Below the pieces are notes generated by a model. It was given only the letters and a program-made list of their open reading frames with translations, did not search any database and was not told the origin of the DNA. Below, piece after piece: positions 1-9,774 of a stretch of 57,900 bases of DNA (position 1 is its first letter; each line of letters begins with the position of its first letter). Position numbers and translations under genes: made by a program. Origin of the DNA: a bacterium (GTDB lineage: Bacteria; Cyanobacteriota; Vampirovibrionia; Gastranaerophilales; Gastranaerophilaceae); assembly GCA_017626055.1 (NCBI GenBank), contig JAGAJM010000021.1, positions 1-57,900 on the forward strand, read 5' to 3'.

Positions 1-1814
1 CCTGGAGGAGAACCAATAAGTTTTGCAGTTGAATGTTTTTCCATAAATTCTGACATATCAACTCTCAACATATTGTCTTCTGAACCAAACATTGCTTCAG
101 CTAAAGCTTTTGCTAACTCAGTTTTACCAACCCCAGTTGGACCACAGAAGATAAAACTACCGATAGGTCTATTTGGAGCTTTCAAACCAACTCTAGCACG
201 TCTAATTGCTTTAGAAATAGCAACGATTGCATCGTGTTGACCAATTACACGTTCGTGAAGAACATCTTCAAGTTTCAATAATCTTTCAGATTCTCCTTCA
301 GTTAATTTAGTAACTGGAACACCTGTCATCATCGCAATAACTTCTGCAACGTGTTCAGCTGTAACTGTCGCTTTATTAACTTCGTGTTCTTCTCTCCATT
401 TGTTAGTAACTTCTCTAATTTTATCTCTCAAATCAGCTTCATCATCACGAAGTTGAGATGCTTCTTCAAATTCTTGATTTCTGATAGCTTCTTCTTTTTC
501 TTTAATCAAAGATTTAAGTTGTTTTTCTAATTCTTTAGCTTCAGGGCAAAGATTAGAAACTTTCAATCTAACTTTTGAACTAGCTTCATCTAATACGTCA
601 ATAGCTTTATCTGGCAAGAATCTGTCGTTAACATACTTGCTAGATAATTTTACAGACGCAACAATAGCATCATCAGAAATAATTAACTTGTGGTGTTCTT
701 CATATTTTGGTTTCAAACCTTTAATAATTTCGATTGATTCATCAATAGATGGCTCATCGATTTGAACAGGTTGGAAACGTCTTTCAAGTGCTGAATCTTT
801 TTCAATATATTTTCTATATTCATCAGATGTTGTAGCACCGATAACTTGGATTTCACCACGAGATAATGCTGGTTTTAAAATGTTAGCAGCATCGATAGCA
901 CCTTCAGCAGCACCTGCACCGATTAAAGTGTGCATTTCATCGATTACAAGAATAACATTACCAGATTGACGGATTTCATCCATAATTTTTTTCAAACGTT
1001 CTTCAAATTCACCACGATATTTAGTACCAGCAATTAAAAGCCCCATATCTAATTGGATAACTTTTTTACCATCTAAAATATCTGGAACTTCAGCATTAAC
1101 AATTCTAATAGCAAGACCTTCTGCTACTGCAGTTTTACCAACCCCAGGTTCACCAAGTAAAACTGGGTTATTTTTTGTACGTCTTGCAAGAATTTGAATA
1201 ACACGTTCGATTTCTTTTTCACGACCAACAACAGGGTCTAAACGTAATTCTTGAGCCGCTAAAGTCAAATCTCTACCGAACTCATCCAAACTTGGAGTTT
1301 TTGTTTTTCCACCAGATGAAGATGATGAGCTAGAAGATGAAGATGATGAAGAACCAGCACCAGCAGTTGCTGAAGGTTTTGATTCGCCAAGCATTTTAAC
1401 AACATTACTTCTAACCTTATTCAAATCTACACCTAGATTTTCTAAAACTCTAGCAGCAACACCTTCACCTTCTCGGATTAAGCCAAGAAGCAAGTGTTCT
1501 GTACCAATATAATTATGACCTAATTGTCTAGCTTCATCCCAAGAAAGCTCTAAAACTCTTTTTGCACGAGGAGTGAATGGAATTTCAACTGCAACAAAAC
1601 CAGAACCTCTGCCGATAATCTTTTCAACTTCAGTTCTTGCATCCTTTAGGTTAACCCCCATAGATTTTAGAGTTTTTGCAGCAACACCAGTACCTTCTCC
1701 GATAAGACCAAGCAACACTTGTTCAGTACCAACAAAGTTGTGTCCTAATCTTCGAGCTTCTTCCTGGGCAAGCATAATAACTTTAATTGCCTTTTCTGTA
1801 AAACGTTCGAACAT
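1..1814 (-). CDS. clpC: ATP-dependent Clp protease ATP-binding subunit ClpC (3' end beyond window)
   Basis: AAA+ unfoldase that feeds proteins to the ClpP peptidase in the cytosol. The 604 codons visible start at ATG 1812-1814 behind an AGGAG ribosome site and run off the left edge, so the C-terminal part of the second AAA+ domain is missing. Two Clp-N repeats fill about residues 1-145. A run of 13 serines (1314-1352) links them to the first AAA+ domain, whose Walker A is GEPGVGKT near residue 216. A UVR-like middle segment ([17 protein letters not shown]) lies near residue 448 and marks ClpC rather than ClpB. The second Walker A, GPTGVGKT, is near residue 555. The family is 810-850 residues long. 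Identity is secure from motif order. Confidence 0.96.
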   Translation of the reverse strand, partial: MFERFTEKAIKVIMLAQEEARRLGHNFVGTEQVLLGLIGEGTGVAAKTLKSMGVNLKDARTEVEKIIGRGSGFVAVEIPFTPRAKRVLELSWDEARQLGHNYIGTEHLLLGLIREGEGVAARVLENLGVDLNKVRSNVVKMLGESKPSATAGAGSSSSSSSSSSSSSGGKTKTPSLDEFGRDLTLAAQELRLDPVVGREKEIERVIQILARRTKNNPVLLGEPGVGKTAVAEGLAIRIVNAEVPDILDGKKVIQLDMGLLIAGTKYRGEFEERLKKIMDEIRQSGNVILVIDEMHTLIGAGAAEGAIDAANILKPALSRGEIQVIGATTSDEYRKYIEKDSALERRFQPVQIDEPSIDESIEIIKGLKPKYEEHHKLIISDDAIVASVKLSSKYVNDRFLPDKAIDVLDEASSKVRLKVSNLCPEAKELEKQLKSLIKEKEEAIRNQEFEEASQLRDDEADLRDKIREVTNKWREEHEVNKATVTAEHVAEVIAMMTGVPVTKLTEGESERLLKLEDVLHERVIGQHDAIVAISKAIRRARVGLKAPNRPIGSFIFCGPTGVGKTELAKALAEAMFGSEDNMLRVDMSEFMEKHSTAKLIGSPP

Positions 1815-1916
1815 TTTTTACTCCTATCTCTTCTTATACCCAAATTATACACGAAACAGAAAAAGTTTCAATATGTTAAGGCATAAAAAACAAGTCAAAA
1901 ACGGATAAAAATTTTA

Positions 1917-2249
1917 TTAATCTTTTAACCCTAAATCTTTCATAAATCTTTCATTTTCAGAAAGAGAGAATAAAGCATCTTCTGCAAACGGGTCAACAAC
2001 ACCTTCTTTACCAAAAAGCTCATCCACAATCAGATTGTGAGAAGTATTTTCTGGATCTGACAATGCTAAGCGGGTAAAATTATTAATGTCGGTTTTTCTT
2101 TCATATAAATTAAGAGCATGCTTAGACAAACTTCTAAGAAAAGAACTTTTTGTTTGTTCTTTCAGAGAATTCATAGGCGAAGACATAGGAAAATAGGAAA
2201 TTTCCACTCTCTCAGTCTTTAATTGTTTGGCTAAACGTTTGAACATCAC
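1917..2249 (-). CDS. hypothetical protein, 110 aa
   Basis: I do not recognise this protein. It is charged and soluble-looking, with no signal peptide or membrane segment. The second codon is also ATG (start at 2246), and either could be used; an AGGGAG-type ribosome site lies just upstream on the minus strand. The C-terminal half is acidic and helix-prone. It sits 102 bases downstream of clpC on the same strand, so it may be transcribed before clpC. Codon use matches its neighbours. It is probably a lineage-specific gene. Confidence 0.6.
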   Translation of the reverse strand: MMFKRLAKQLKTERVEISYFPMSSPMNSLKEQTKSSFLRSLSKHALNLYERKTDINNFTRLALSDPENTSHNLIVDELFGKEGVVDPFAEDALFSLSENERFMKDLGLKD

Positions 2250-2390
2250 ATCTCCCTATAATAATGATATTATACATTATTTTTTAATTATTGCAAATTT
2301 TTATTCCACAAAATAACTAATTAAACTTGATAAAAAAATATCTTTAAACTAAAATAAAAATGCTTGTTATAAAAAAGAAAAGAGGCTAAA

Positions 2391-3656
2391 ATGCTTGACA
2401 TTAAATTGATTAGAGAAAATCCAGAAAAAATTAACGAACTTCTTAAAAGAAGAAATCCAGAATTATCAATCGATGAAGTTATAAAAATCGACGAAGAAAG
2501 ACGCCGTATTCAAACTCAAGCCGATGAACTTCGCGCAAAACGTAAAAATGAATCTCAAAAAATCGGGATGATGAAGAAAAATGGCGAAAATACAGATGCA
2601 ATTCAAGAAGATGTTCGCCAATTAGGGGATGAAATTAAAGCCCTAGAAGAAAAACAAAATGAACTTGATACTCAACAAAGAAATGTTTTACTTCACACAC
2701 CAAACGTTCCAGATGAAACAACTCCAGTTGGGACATCTGAAGATGATAACGTTGTAGTTTCAACTTGGGGTGAGCCAACAAAATTTGATTTTGAAGCTAA
2801 AGCTCACTGGGATTTATGCGAAGAAAAAAATCTTGTGGATTTTGAACGTGGTGTAAAAATTTCTCAATCAAGATTTACTTTATATAGAGGCAAAGGTGCA
2901 AGATTAGAACGTGCTATCATAAACTTCTTCCTTGATCAGCATACTGAAAACGAAGGTTACGAAGAAATTCTACCTCCATTTATGGCTAACGCGGCAACAA
3001 TGACTGGTACTGGTCAACTTCCAAAGTTCAAAGAAGATATGTACAAATGCGTTGACGAAGATTTATATCTAATTCCAACCGCTGAAGTTCCAGTAACAAA
3101 TATCTATTCAGGTGAAATCTTATCAGAAGATGAATTGCCAAAATATATGACAGCATACACACCTTGCTTCAGACGTGAAGCAGGTTCAGCGGGTAAAGAT
3201 ACTCGTGGTTTAATCCGTGTTCACCAATTTAACAAAGTTGAAATGGTTAAATACACAACTCCAGAAACATCAGCGGAAGAACACGCAAAACTTACAGAAG
3301 ATGGTGAAAGAATGTTACAACTTCTTGGACTACCTTACAGAAAAGTTGCATTATGTACTGCTGATATCGGATTCTCAGCTAACAAATGTTGGGATTTGGA
3401 AGTTTGGATGCCATCTTACGGAACATACAAAGAAATCTCTAGTTGTTCTAACTTCGGAGATTACCAAGCTAGACGTGCTAACATCCGTTACAAAGACAAA
3501 GAAACTGGCAAAACAAGATTTGTTCATACAATCAATGGTTCTGGCCTTGCAGTTGGTAGAACTTTTGCAGCTATCGTTGAAAACTTCCAACAAGCTGACG
3601 GAACAATTATCATTCCAGAAGTTCTTAGAAAATATACAGGATTTGATAAAATCTAA
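2391..3656 (+). CDS. serS: seryl-tRNA synthetase
   Basis: Charges tRNA-Ser with serine (class II synthetase, cytosol). The 421-residue length is normal. The N-terminal tRNA-binding coiled coil covers about residues 1-105, starting [10 protein letters not shown]. The catalytic core follows, with the class II motif 2 segment [17 protein letters not shown] near residue 252 and a motif 3 ending in [14 protein letters not shown] near residue 382. The ATG start has a GAGG-type ribosome site (aaaagaggctaaaATG). A strong terminator follows directly, so the gene appears to be monocistronic. Large out-of-frame ORFs inside it are shadows. Confidence 0.97.
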   Translation: MLDIKLIRENPEKINELLKRRNPELSIDEVIKIDEERRRIQTQADELRAKRKNESQKIGMMKKNGENTDAIQEDVRQLGDEIKALEEKQNELDTQQRNVLLHTPNVPDETTPVGTSEDDNVVVSTWGEPTKFDFEAKAHWDLCEEKNLVDFERGVKISQSRFTLYRGKGARLERAIINFFLDQHTENEGYEEILPPFMANAATMTGTGQLPKFKEDMYKCVDEDLYLIPTAEVPVTNIYSGEILSEDELPKYMTAYTPCFRREAGSAGKDTRGLIRVHQFNKVEMVKYTTPETSAEEHAKLTEDGERMLQLLGLPYRKVALCTADIGFSANKCWDLEVWMPSYGTYKEISSCSNFGDYQARRANIRYKDKETGKTRFVHTINGSGLAVGRTFAAIVENFQQADGTIIIPEVLRKYTGFDKI

Positions 3657-3675
3657 TTATCATAACAAGCAAACA

Positions 3676-3705
3676 AAAAGACTCCAGAATAATCTGGAGT
3701 CTTTT
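3676..3705 (+). terminator. serS intrinsic terminator
   Basis: A perfect 13-bp stem (3676-3688 with 3693-3705) has an ATAA loop and a run of T on the plus strand. The A run on its 5' side means it can also stop the convergent gene ending at 3725. Confidence 0.9.
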
Positions 3706-3724
3706 TTATTGTAAATTTAATTTA

Positions 3725-4120
3725 TTATAACATTTTAGACAATGTATCATCTAATTCTTTAATATCACAACGCTCATTAATTTTAGCAGCTTCAGCATCA
3801 GCTAAATTAACAAGTTTTTTAAGGAATCTAACAGGACCGCCAAAGATACCTTCAGAAAAATTTCTAACAAAAGAGTTAGGGTTATCTAAAGATGTATCTC
3901 TGGTAAATACATTCGCAGTTAATTTACCCTTTTCATTTGCAAAAAGTTGGATATCAACAATATCATTTTTTGATGCTTGCTCAACTAATGCTGCCAATTC
4001 TTGGGCTTCCGCAGGTTTTGTAATTCTTACCCTTAATGCTTTGTTTACAACATCACTACCTTTTAATGCCATACCGAAAGATTGTTGTCTGGAATAATTA
4101 TTTTCCATATTTACTTGCAT
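3725..4120 (-). CDS. small protein with N-terminal F-x-[GA] motif, 131 aa
   Basis: Function unknown. The N-terminus is polar and disordered-looking and carries QSFGMA at residues 13-18, matching the N-terminal motif of six other proteins in this window. The body contains a probable beta hairpin (DIQLFANEKGKLTANVF, about residues 55-71) and a C-terminal helix. There is no signal peptide or membrane segment. It lies just downstream of the related 129-residue gene at 4141-4530 on the same strand, 20 bases away, with an AGGAG-type site before the ATG; they look like a two-gene unit. The hairpin resembles ones in that neighbour and in the protein at 21248. Likely a lineage-restricted family. Confidence 0.7.
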   Translation of the reverse strand: MQVNMENNYSRQQSFGMALKGSDVVNKALRVRITKPAEAQELAALVEQASKNDIVDIQLFANEKGKLTANVFTRDTSLDNPNSFVRNFSEGIFGGPVRFLKKLVNLADAEAAKINERCDIKELDDTLSKML

Positions 4121-4140
4121 AGTGTTCTCCTTTTTTGTTA

Positions 4141-4530
4141 TTAAATCATATCTAAAATTTCTTGTATTCTTTGTTTTATGCCTAAAGGTTTTCTCATATT
4201 TTTGGTAAACTCATCTCCAATTGCGATTGCTTTTTGGATAAACTCTACTGGAGTATCAATTTTAAGTGGCCCTTCAGCAATACGTTTTTTTGCTCCTGAA
4301 ATTCTATTTTCAATCACAATGCCAAGACCTCCATCACCACGTCCTCCTGTGATAAAAATATCATTAGGATCTTCTTTGTGTTTTTCAATCATCTTAACAA
4401 GTTCTTCCCAAGCATCTGCTTCATTGCGAACCTGCTTCATCCTTTGAACAAGTAAGGCTCTACCTGTTCTATCTGCACGAATAGCAGTAAAAGTCTGATT
4501 TGAATTGTTATCTAAAAAATTTATTTGCAT
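4141..4530 (-). CDS. small protein with N-terminal F-x-[GA] motif, 129 aa
   Basis: Function unknown. I place the start at ATG 4528-4530 because AAGGAAA lies at proper spacing upstream; an in-frame start at 4587 would add 19 residues without a ribosome site. The protein then begins MQINFLDNNSNQTFTAIRAD, with TFTA at residues 13-16 in the same place as QSFG of the next gene. A hairpin-like segment (DIFITGGRGDGGLGIVI, about residues 57-73) and basic helices follow. There is no secretion signal. It is the first gene of a probable pair with 3725-4120. Confidence 0.7.
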   Translation of the reverse strand: MQINFLDNNSNQTFTAIRADRTGRALLVQRMKQVRNEADAWEELVKMIEKHKEDPNDIFITGGRGDGGLGIVIENRISGAKKRIAEGPLKIDTPVEFIQKAIAIGDEFTKNMRKPLGIKQRIQEILDMI

Positions 4531-4628
4531 GCTATTTTCCTTAAAGTATAAATAATTAAACCTCATAAAAAATAATTTTGCTAGCATAATTTAAAAATGT
4601 AACAAGACTGTAATTCGTTCAAATAATA

Positions 4629-4637
4629 TGTTATAAT
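4629..4637 (+). promoter_or_regulatory. extended -10 promoter for the helicase gene
   Basis: TGTTATAAT is an extended -10 element 32 bases before the ATG at 4670. No good -35 is visible. The same TGTTATAAT string occurs before the gene at 50261. Confidence 0.6.
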
Positions 4638-4669
4638 TAAAATAGAATAGCTTTTAAAGGTAAATTAAG

Positions 4670-6958
4670 ATGTATGGATTTCCATTTGAATTAGATGATT
4701 TTCAAAAAGAGGCTTGTGAAACTATTGACAGAGGAGAAAGTGTCGTAGTTTGCGCTCCAACTGGCGCAGGCAAGACTGTAATTGCTCAACACGCAATCCA
4801 CAGGGCTTTAGAACAAGGTTGCAGAATATTTTATACAACACCTTTAAAAGCATTATCAAATCAAAAATTTTACGACTTTGGTGAAAAATATGGACACGAT
4901 AAAGTCGGGCTTCTAACAGGCGATACCTCAATAAATCGTAATGCGCAAATTGTGATTATGACAACAGAAGTTTTTAGGAATATGCTTTATGGTACAAACT
5001 TTGGCGCCGTTGCTGATAACCTAAAAGATGTTAAATACATCGTTCTAGATGAAGTTCACTATATGAACGACGAACAACGTGGCACTGTTTGGGAAGAAAG
5101 TATTATTTATTGCCCAACCAATATACAAATTATTGCACTTTCAGCAACAGTTGCTAACTGCGATGAGTTAACAAACTGGATTAATACAGTTCACTCAAAA
5201 ACAACTCTTGTTAATACTGATTTTAGACCAGTACCATTAAGATTTTATTATTTTGACAGTTCTCAACCATTTAAACTGTTACCTCTACTTACCCCAGAAG
5301 GAAAATTAAATAAAAAAATTAGACCTGAAAGACCTCAATGGGCAAAAGGTAAAGATAAACGTAAAAAAACTTATGTAAAACAAATTATTAGAAATCTTGC
5401 AGATCAAGATATGCTTCCTGCGATTTACTTTACATTCTCACGCAAGAAATGTGATGAACAAATGGAAAAATGTTCAGGACTTGGCTTAAACACAAGAGCT
5501 GAACAAGAAAAAATTAAAGCATTTATTGAAGAATTTATCGCAGACAATCCACATTTATACGGAAATAAACACATCGAATACCTAATCCAAGGGGTAGCAT
5601 CCCACCACGCAGGACTTTTACCTGCTTGGAAAAATCTTGTAGAAAAATTGTTCCAACAAGGACTTATAAAAGTTGTTTTTGCAACAGAAACACTTGCTGC
5701 TGGTATCAATATGCCTGCCCGTTCAACTGTAATTAGCGCTACAAGTAAACGAACTGATGCAGGGCACAGGATGTTAACAGCCAATGAATTTTTACAAATG
5801 TCAGGTCGTGCAGGTCGTCGAGGAATGGATGAGGTCGGTTACGTAACAATAGTCGGAACATCTTTCCAAACTCCTGATGAAGTAACTGAACTTGTTCTAA
5901 GTGGCTCAAATCCGTTAGAAAGCCGTTTTTCTCCAAGTTATTCTATGGTTCTAAACTTACTACAAAGATTTAACCTAGAAGAGTCTAAAGAACTTATTCT
6001 AAAAAGTTTTGGTTATTATTCATCTGATTTTAGACTTAAACCAATCTTAGATCAGATGGCAGAATATGATTTTGAAATGCAAGAAAGAGCATTTGCTTGT
6101 CCAAGTAAACTATCCGATGAAAAAATGCTTGAATACGATAGAATGAGATTTTTATATGTTCAAAACAGACAAACATACAAAAAAATCCTAAAACAAGAAA
6201 AATCAAAACATAGACCTCTCTCAGCAGAAGTTATCGAGTTTGGCGAACGTAACAAAGCCGAACTTCATCAACTTCAAAAATACCCTTGCGATTGTTGTAA
6301 GCATTACAAACGCCACGCAAAAAATTTAGAAGTGTTAAAAAGAATTATTAGCAAAAAACAAAAACTTCAAAAAGAAATTGAACGCCAAAAAGATATTTAT
6401 TGGAACAAATTCTTAGCTCACAGAGCAGTTTTAGAAGAATATGGATATCTAACTAATGATTATCCAACCGATAAAGGTAAAACAACATCTCAAATCCGTT
6501 CAGAAAACGAATTATTTCTTGCTGAAATTATCTTTTCTGGAGTTTTAGAAAGCCTAACTCCAGCTCAACTTGCAGGAGTTATTTGTGCTATTACAACTGA
6601 AGAATTGAGAATAGAAATTCCATATATTCCGTTTTCTGAGCAAGTCAGAAAAACTTTAAATAAAATCAGAGATATTAAAAAGAAATTATACAAGGCGCAA
6701 ACCCGCTACGACATAGAATCACCACTAAATATTAACCCATATTTTAGTTCATTGATTGAACTTTGGGTAGAAGGTGCAGAATGGTCAACAGTATCCGAGC
6801 AAGTAGATATGGGTGAAGGAGATATCGTCAGAGCTTTCAAACGCACTGTTGATGTTTTAAGACAACTTACAACAATTGACAATGTACCTGAGGCAGTTGT
6901 TTTTACTGCAAGAGAAGCAATTGACAATATTATGCGTGCGCCTGTTGATGTAGATTAA
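4670..6958 (+). CDS. Ski2-like DExH RNA helicase
   Basis: Superfamily 2 helicase of the Ski2/Mtr4 type, likely acting in RNA unwinding or turnover. Visible motifs in order: Walker A APTGAGKT (residues 29-36), DEVH box near 127-131, SAT near 157, and motif VI QMSGRAGRRG near 376. A charged insert with a Cys-rich CDCCKH cluster is near residue 540. The C-terminal 170 residues look like the DSHCT domain of this family. At 762 residues it is within the range of bacterial Ski2-like proteins, which are known from cyanobacteria and actinobacteria. It has an AAAGG ribosome site and its own extended -10 promoter. RNA rather than DNA as substrate is inferred from the family. Confidence 0.88.
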   Translation: MYGFPFELDDFQKEACETIDRGESVVVCAPTGAGKTVIAQHAIHRALEQGCRIFYTTPLKALSNQKFYDFGEKYGHDKVGLLTGDTSINRNAQIVIMTTEVFRNMLYGTNFGAVADNLKDVKYIVLDEVHYMNDEQRGTVWEESIIYCPTNIQIIALSATVANCDELTNWINTVHSKTTLVNTDFRPVPLRFYYFDSSQPFKLLPLLTPEGKLNKKIRPERPQWAKGKDKRKKTYVKQIIRNLADQDMLPAIYFTFSRKKCDEQMEKCSGLGLNTRAEQEKIKAFIEEFIADNPHLYGNKHIEYLIQGVASHHAGLLPAWKNLVEKLFQQGLIKVVFATETLAAGINMPARSTVISATSKRTDAGHRMLTANEFLQMSGRAGRRGMDEVGYVTIVGTSFQTPDEVTELVLSGSNPLESRFSPSYSMVLNLLQRFNLEESKELILKSFGYYSSDFRLKPILDQMAEYDFEMQERAFACPSKLSDEKMLEYDRMRFLYVQNRQTYKKILKQEKSKHRPLSAEVIEFGERNKAELHQLQKYPCDCCKHYKRHAKNLEVLKRIISKKQKLQKEIERQKDIYWNKFLAHRAVLEEYGYLTNDYPTDKGKTTSQIRSENELFLAEIIFSGVLESLTPAQLAGVICAITTEELRIEIPYIPFSEQVRKTLNKIRDIKKKLYKAQTRYDIESPLNINPYFSSLIELWVEGAEWSTVSEQVDMGEGDIVRAFKRTVDVLRQLTTIDNVPEAVVFTAREAIDNIMRAPVDVD

Positions 6959-7038
6959 ACGTAAAAACAACACTAAAACACAGAAATAGTGTACGTTTGC
7001 CACTATTTAGTTTTGTAAAAGCCTTACTACAAAAAGGA

Positions 7039-7067
7039 TTGAAGTAATTGTAAATATATGTTACAAT
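7039..7067 (+). promoter_or_regulatory. promoter of the glycosidase-like gene
   Basis: TTGAAG (7039-7044), a 17-base spacer and TACAAT (7062-7067) with an extended TG (7059-7060). The predicted start near 7074 leaves a leader of about 105 bases. Confidence 0.65.
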
Positions 7068-7073
7068 AATAGT

Positions 7074-7178
7074 AGAAGCATCCTATAAGCCCACATAGGC
7101 CTTCGACGAGTGTTATTCCCCACACCACTCTAAAAACAAAAAGGTATCCGGTTACTCTAAAAAACTTTAGGTGCCAAG
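7074..7178 (+). promoter_or_regulatory. structured 5' leader that covers the ribosome site
   Basis: A closing helix can form between GCA-t-CCTA-t-AAG (7078-7089, two bulged T) and CTTTAGGTGC (7165-7174). The 3' strand contains the AGGTG ribosome site of the next gene. Two local hairpins compete with it: CCTAT/ATAGG (7082-7086 with 7095-7099) and CTAAA/TTTAG (7157-7161 with 7166-7170). A GAGTG/CACTC hairpin lies between. I cannot match it to a known riboswitch class. Confidence 0.4.
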
Positions 7179-8444
7179 ATGGATACACTAATAGAAAGAA
7201 AACAATTTATAATACCTGTGAGGACATGCGAAACTGTCTTAACCATTTCGCTTTTTACAATATTTACCCTTACAAATTTAATATTTCAGCCGCCACTTTG
7301 GGCAAATGAATTGTTACTTGCAAACAATGCAATCACAACTCCAACACTAATAGAATTAAGTTCAAATATAAAGGAAGAAATCAGTCCAGAATATAGAAAG
7401 GAAAAATTTAATAACAGAATTAAAAATAAATATCAAGGCTTAAAAATTACAGATGTAACTGATGGGGTTAAGCATATAAAGATGGTCAAATACTACAACG
7501 GAAAACCAGTGAGGATAAATATTGTAGAAGTAAACCACAAAGTCGCAAACGACTTTGAAATTAGACCTGCAATAGCATCAAAAACTCTATCAAATAAAAG
7601 AAAAGTAAGAACAATTGCACAAAACAACGATGCGATCGTTGCAATTAATGGAGGATTTTTCAAACCTCAATCTGGAGTACCTCTTGGAACACTTATGATA
7701 AACAGAAAACTTATCACTGGACCAATTTATGACAGAGTTGCGCTTGGTATATTTGAATCAGGATATGAAGTTGGTAGAGTTCAATTAAATTCAAAAATTA
7801 CTGGAAACGGACATACTATAAAAATTGATAATATTAATCAGCCTAGAATGCTATCCTCATATATTTTAGCTTATACTCCGGATTGGGGGACTTACGCTCC
7901 TGCATCACCTCAGTATGGTGTCCAATTACAAGTAGTTGGAAATAAAATTACGGAAGTTTCCTCCAATCCTCTTTTTATTCCAAAAGATGGTTACGTGATA
8001 GTAGGTCCAAAGTCAAAATTAGAAAAGCTAATTAGCGCAAAAAATGTTGATATCAAAATATCAACAAACCCTAAATGGGACAATGTAAAACATATTATAA
8101 GCGGCGGACCTTACTTAGTTAAGGATAAACAAATATATATCGATATAACTGCCCAGAAACTTCAATCCATAGGGGGACGAAACCCAAGAACGGCAATAGG
8201 CTACACAAAAGATAATGATTTAGTCCTTGTCGCAGTTGATGGAAGAGAGGGCAGTTCTATCGGTTTGACACTCAAAGAACTTGCAACTCTAATGAAAGAC
8301 TTAGGTTGCACAAATGCTATCAACCTTGATGGTGGTGGTTCAACTGTAATGTACGTAAATGGACAAATCGTTAATCGTCCACAACAAACTGGAGGCATCG
8401 CATTATCTAATGTTTTGGTCGTATCTAAAAAAACTCGTATTTAA
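7179..8444 (+). CDS. exported phosphodiester glycosidase family (NAGPA domain) protein
   Basis: The C-terminal two thirds match the NAGPA/exopolysaccharide-related family: AINGGFF near residue 158, GRNPRTAIGYTKDNDLVLV near 336, and the signature LDGGGSTVMYVNG near 382. Family members cleave GlcNAc-phosphodiesters or act on cell-surface polysaccharides; the substrate here is unknown. The N-terminus has a hydrophobic segment (about residues 18-40) ending in PPLWANE, so the protein is exported or anchored. At 421 residues it is complete. The ATG at 7179 follows AGGTG, which is placed within a foldable leader. It is flanked by the convergent metzincin gene. Confidence 0.85.
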   Translation: MDTLIERKQFIIPVRTCETVLTISLFTIFTLTNLIFQPPLWANELLLANNAITTPTLIELSSNIKEEISPEYRKEKFNNRIKNKYQGLKITDVTDGVKHIKMVKYYNGKPVRINIVEVNHKVANDFEIRPAIASKTLSNKRKVRTIAQNNDAIVAINGGFFKPQSGVPLGTLMINRKLITGPIYDRVALGIFESGYEVGRVQLNSKITGNGHTIKIDNINQPRMLSSYILAYTPDWGTYAPASPQYGVQLQVVGNKITEVSSNPLFIPKDGYVIVGPKSKLEKLISAKNVDIKISTNPKWDNVKHIISGGPYLVKDKQIYIDITAQKLQSIGGRNPRTAIGYTKDNDLVLVAVDGREGSSIGLTLKELATLMKDLGCTNAINLDGGGSTVMYVNGQIVNRPQQTGGIALSNVLVVSKKTRI

Positions 8445-8487
8445 CATCATAGAAAACCTTGCATTTCTAGGTACTCATAGAGTAACT

Positions 8488-9774
8488 CTAGCGTAGTGTA
8501 AGCTGCTCAATTTCATGTATAAGCTCCTGAACACCTTGCGTGTCCTTAATAGATTTTGCTGAATTAGCATACTCTAAAGCAGTGTCAAATTTTTGAAGGT
8601 TATAATATGTAATTGCTCTATTATATGCAACAAGATATTGTTCATCTTGTGTTTTTGCATATTTTTCAGCTTTTGACAAAACGTTTAGTGAGGCTTTAAA
8701 ATCGCCCATATCCGCATAAACCGCTGAAATATTTATATAGCCAGCTGCAATTTCTGGATAAGAATCAATATATTTTTTTAATTCAATTAACTTTTTCTGT
8801 AAAATTACATCATTATTTCCTAAAATTAATGGAGAATAATAAAAACTTTCAGATGCTAGATTTTCGATATTGGAAATTGTCGGCTCTAACCTATATAACA
8901 AAACTAAAGTATTCAAATCTCTCATACTTAAACCTTGGCGAAAAGCACCATACCAAGGAGAAAAATCATCATTTTTCAAGGAATACATCAAATCCATTGG
9001 ATTGTCACTATGTCCCATTATTCCTAAAGTATGTCCAAACTCATGAATTGCCGTATTATATATTACTTCACGACTAAAACCTTGGTTAAGTGGATTTGTT
9101 CGATAAAAAGTTAAATTCATACGCTTCAACAAGTTATTTCCAGATATTGAAGGCTCAGTATAGGCAACAACATACTTGCAGACACCATTTTCACATTGAT
9201 TTTTATCAATATCTTTAAAAGTTACAATAATATCAGCTGACTTTTCATCCTGTATTCTTTCAAATTTAACAAAATTTGTATTCCTAACCCATAATGCCAT
9301 TGCCTGCTCAATAGCATCAATATAATAACTTGGAACAGAATCGAGTTTATCAATATAAACCTTTAACGGAAAAGAACGAATGTCCCATCTTAAAATATCA
9401 TTACCATACGTAGCATTATAAATATAATTAGGTTCTAAGCCTCTTAACAAGGCTCTGCGCATAACTCGAATTTGGGTTTTAGCAACTTTCGATGCCTCAT
9501 CATCAATATTGGAATTTGAGATTTCAAAGAGTTTCTTCTGAATAGAAAACTTAGGTTTTGCTTTCGATAGTGCTAACACGTAATAAAACCTTGATAAAAT
9601 CCCCTTTGAATCAGCGAATAATGAACGTTCAAAATAAGGCAATGATTGCTCATACTGTTTTTGATCATACAAAGCCTTTGCCTTGTTATAATTATACAAA
9701 GCTGAAAACGGAGATTTATAAACAAGAGCAACAATTAAAACTATAAGAAGTAAACCTAGTAAAAATTTACGCAT
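8488..9774 (-). CDS. membrane-anchored metzincin-type metalloprotease with TPR-like repeats
   Basis: The zinc signature HEFGHTLGIMGH (residues 244-255) followed by a Met-turn (DLMYS, Met 263) identifies a metzincin related to matrixins. Residues 4-19 form a single membrane anchor, placing the rest outside the cytoplasmic membrane. TPR-like helices appear at residues 25-60 and again at about 330-428. Substrate unknown. It is the last gene of the smc-scpA-scpB operon and overlaps scpB by 8 bases, so translation is probably coupled. An extracytoplasmic protease is an odd partner for a condensin operon. No prodomain cysteine switch is evident. Confidence 0.85.
   Translation of the reverse strand: MRKFLLGLLLIVLIVALVYKSPFSALYNYNKAKALYDQKQYEQSLPYFERSLFADSKGILSRFYYVLALSKAKPKFSIQKKLFEISNSNIDDEASKVAKTQIRVMRRALLRGLEPNYIYNATYGNDILRWDIRSFPLKVYIDKLDSVPSYYIDAIEQAMALWVRNTNFVKFERIQDEKSADIIVTFKDIDKNQCENGVCKYVVAYTEPSISGNNLLKRMNLTFYRTNPLNQGFSREVIYNTAIHEFGHTLGIMGHSDNPMDLMYSLKNDDFSPWYGAFRQGLSMRDLNTLVLLYRLEPTISNIENLASESFYYSPLILGNNDVILQKKLIELKKYIDSYPEIAAGYINISAVYADMGDFKASLNVLSKAEKYAKTQDEQYLVAYNRAITYYNLQKFDTALEYANSAKSIKDTQGVQELIHEIEQLTLR

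Noticed and set aside
3217..3714. Long overlapping plus-strand reading frame in serS
   Set aside because: Entirely within the conserved synthetase core in another frame; a shadow.
7140..7178. preQ1-type riboswitch (CTAAAAAAC near the start)
   Set aside because: The required 5' stem-loop does not fit and the gene is unrelated to queuosine.
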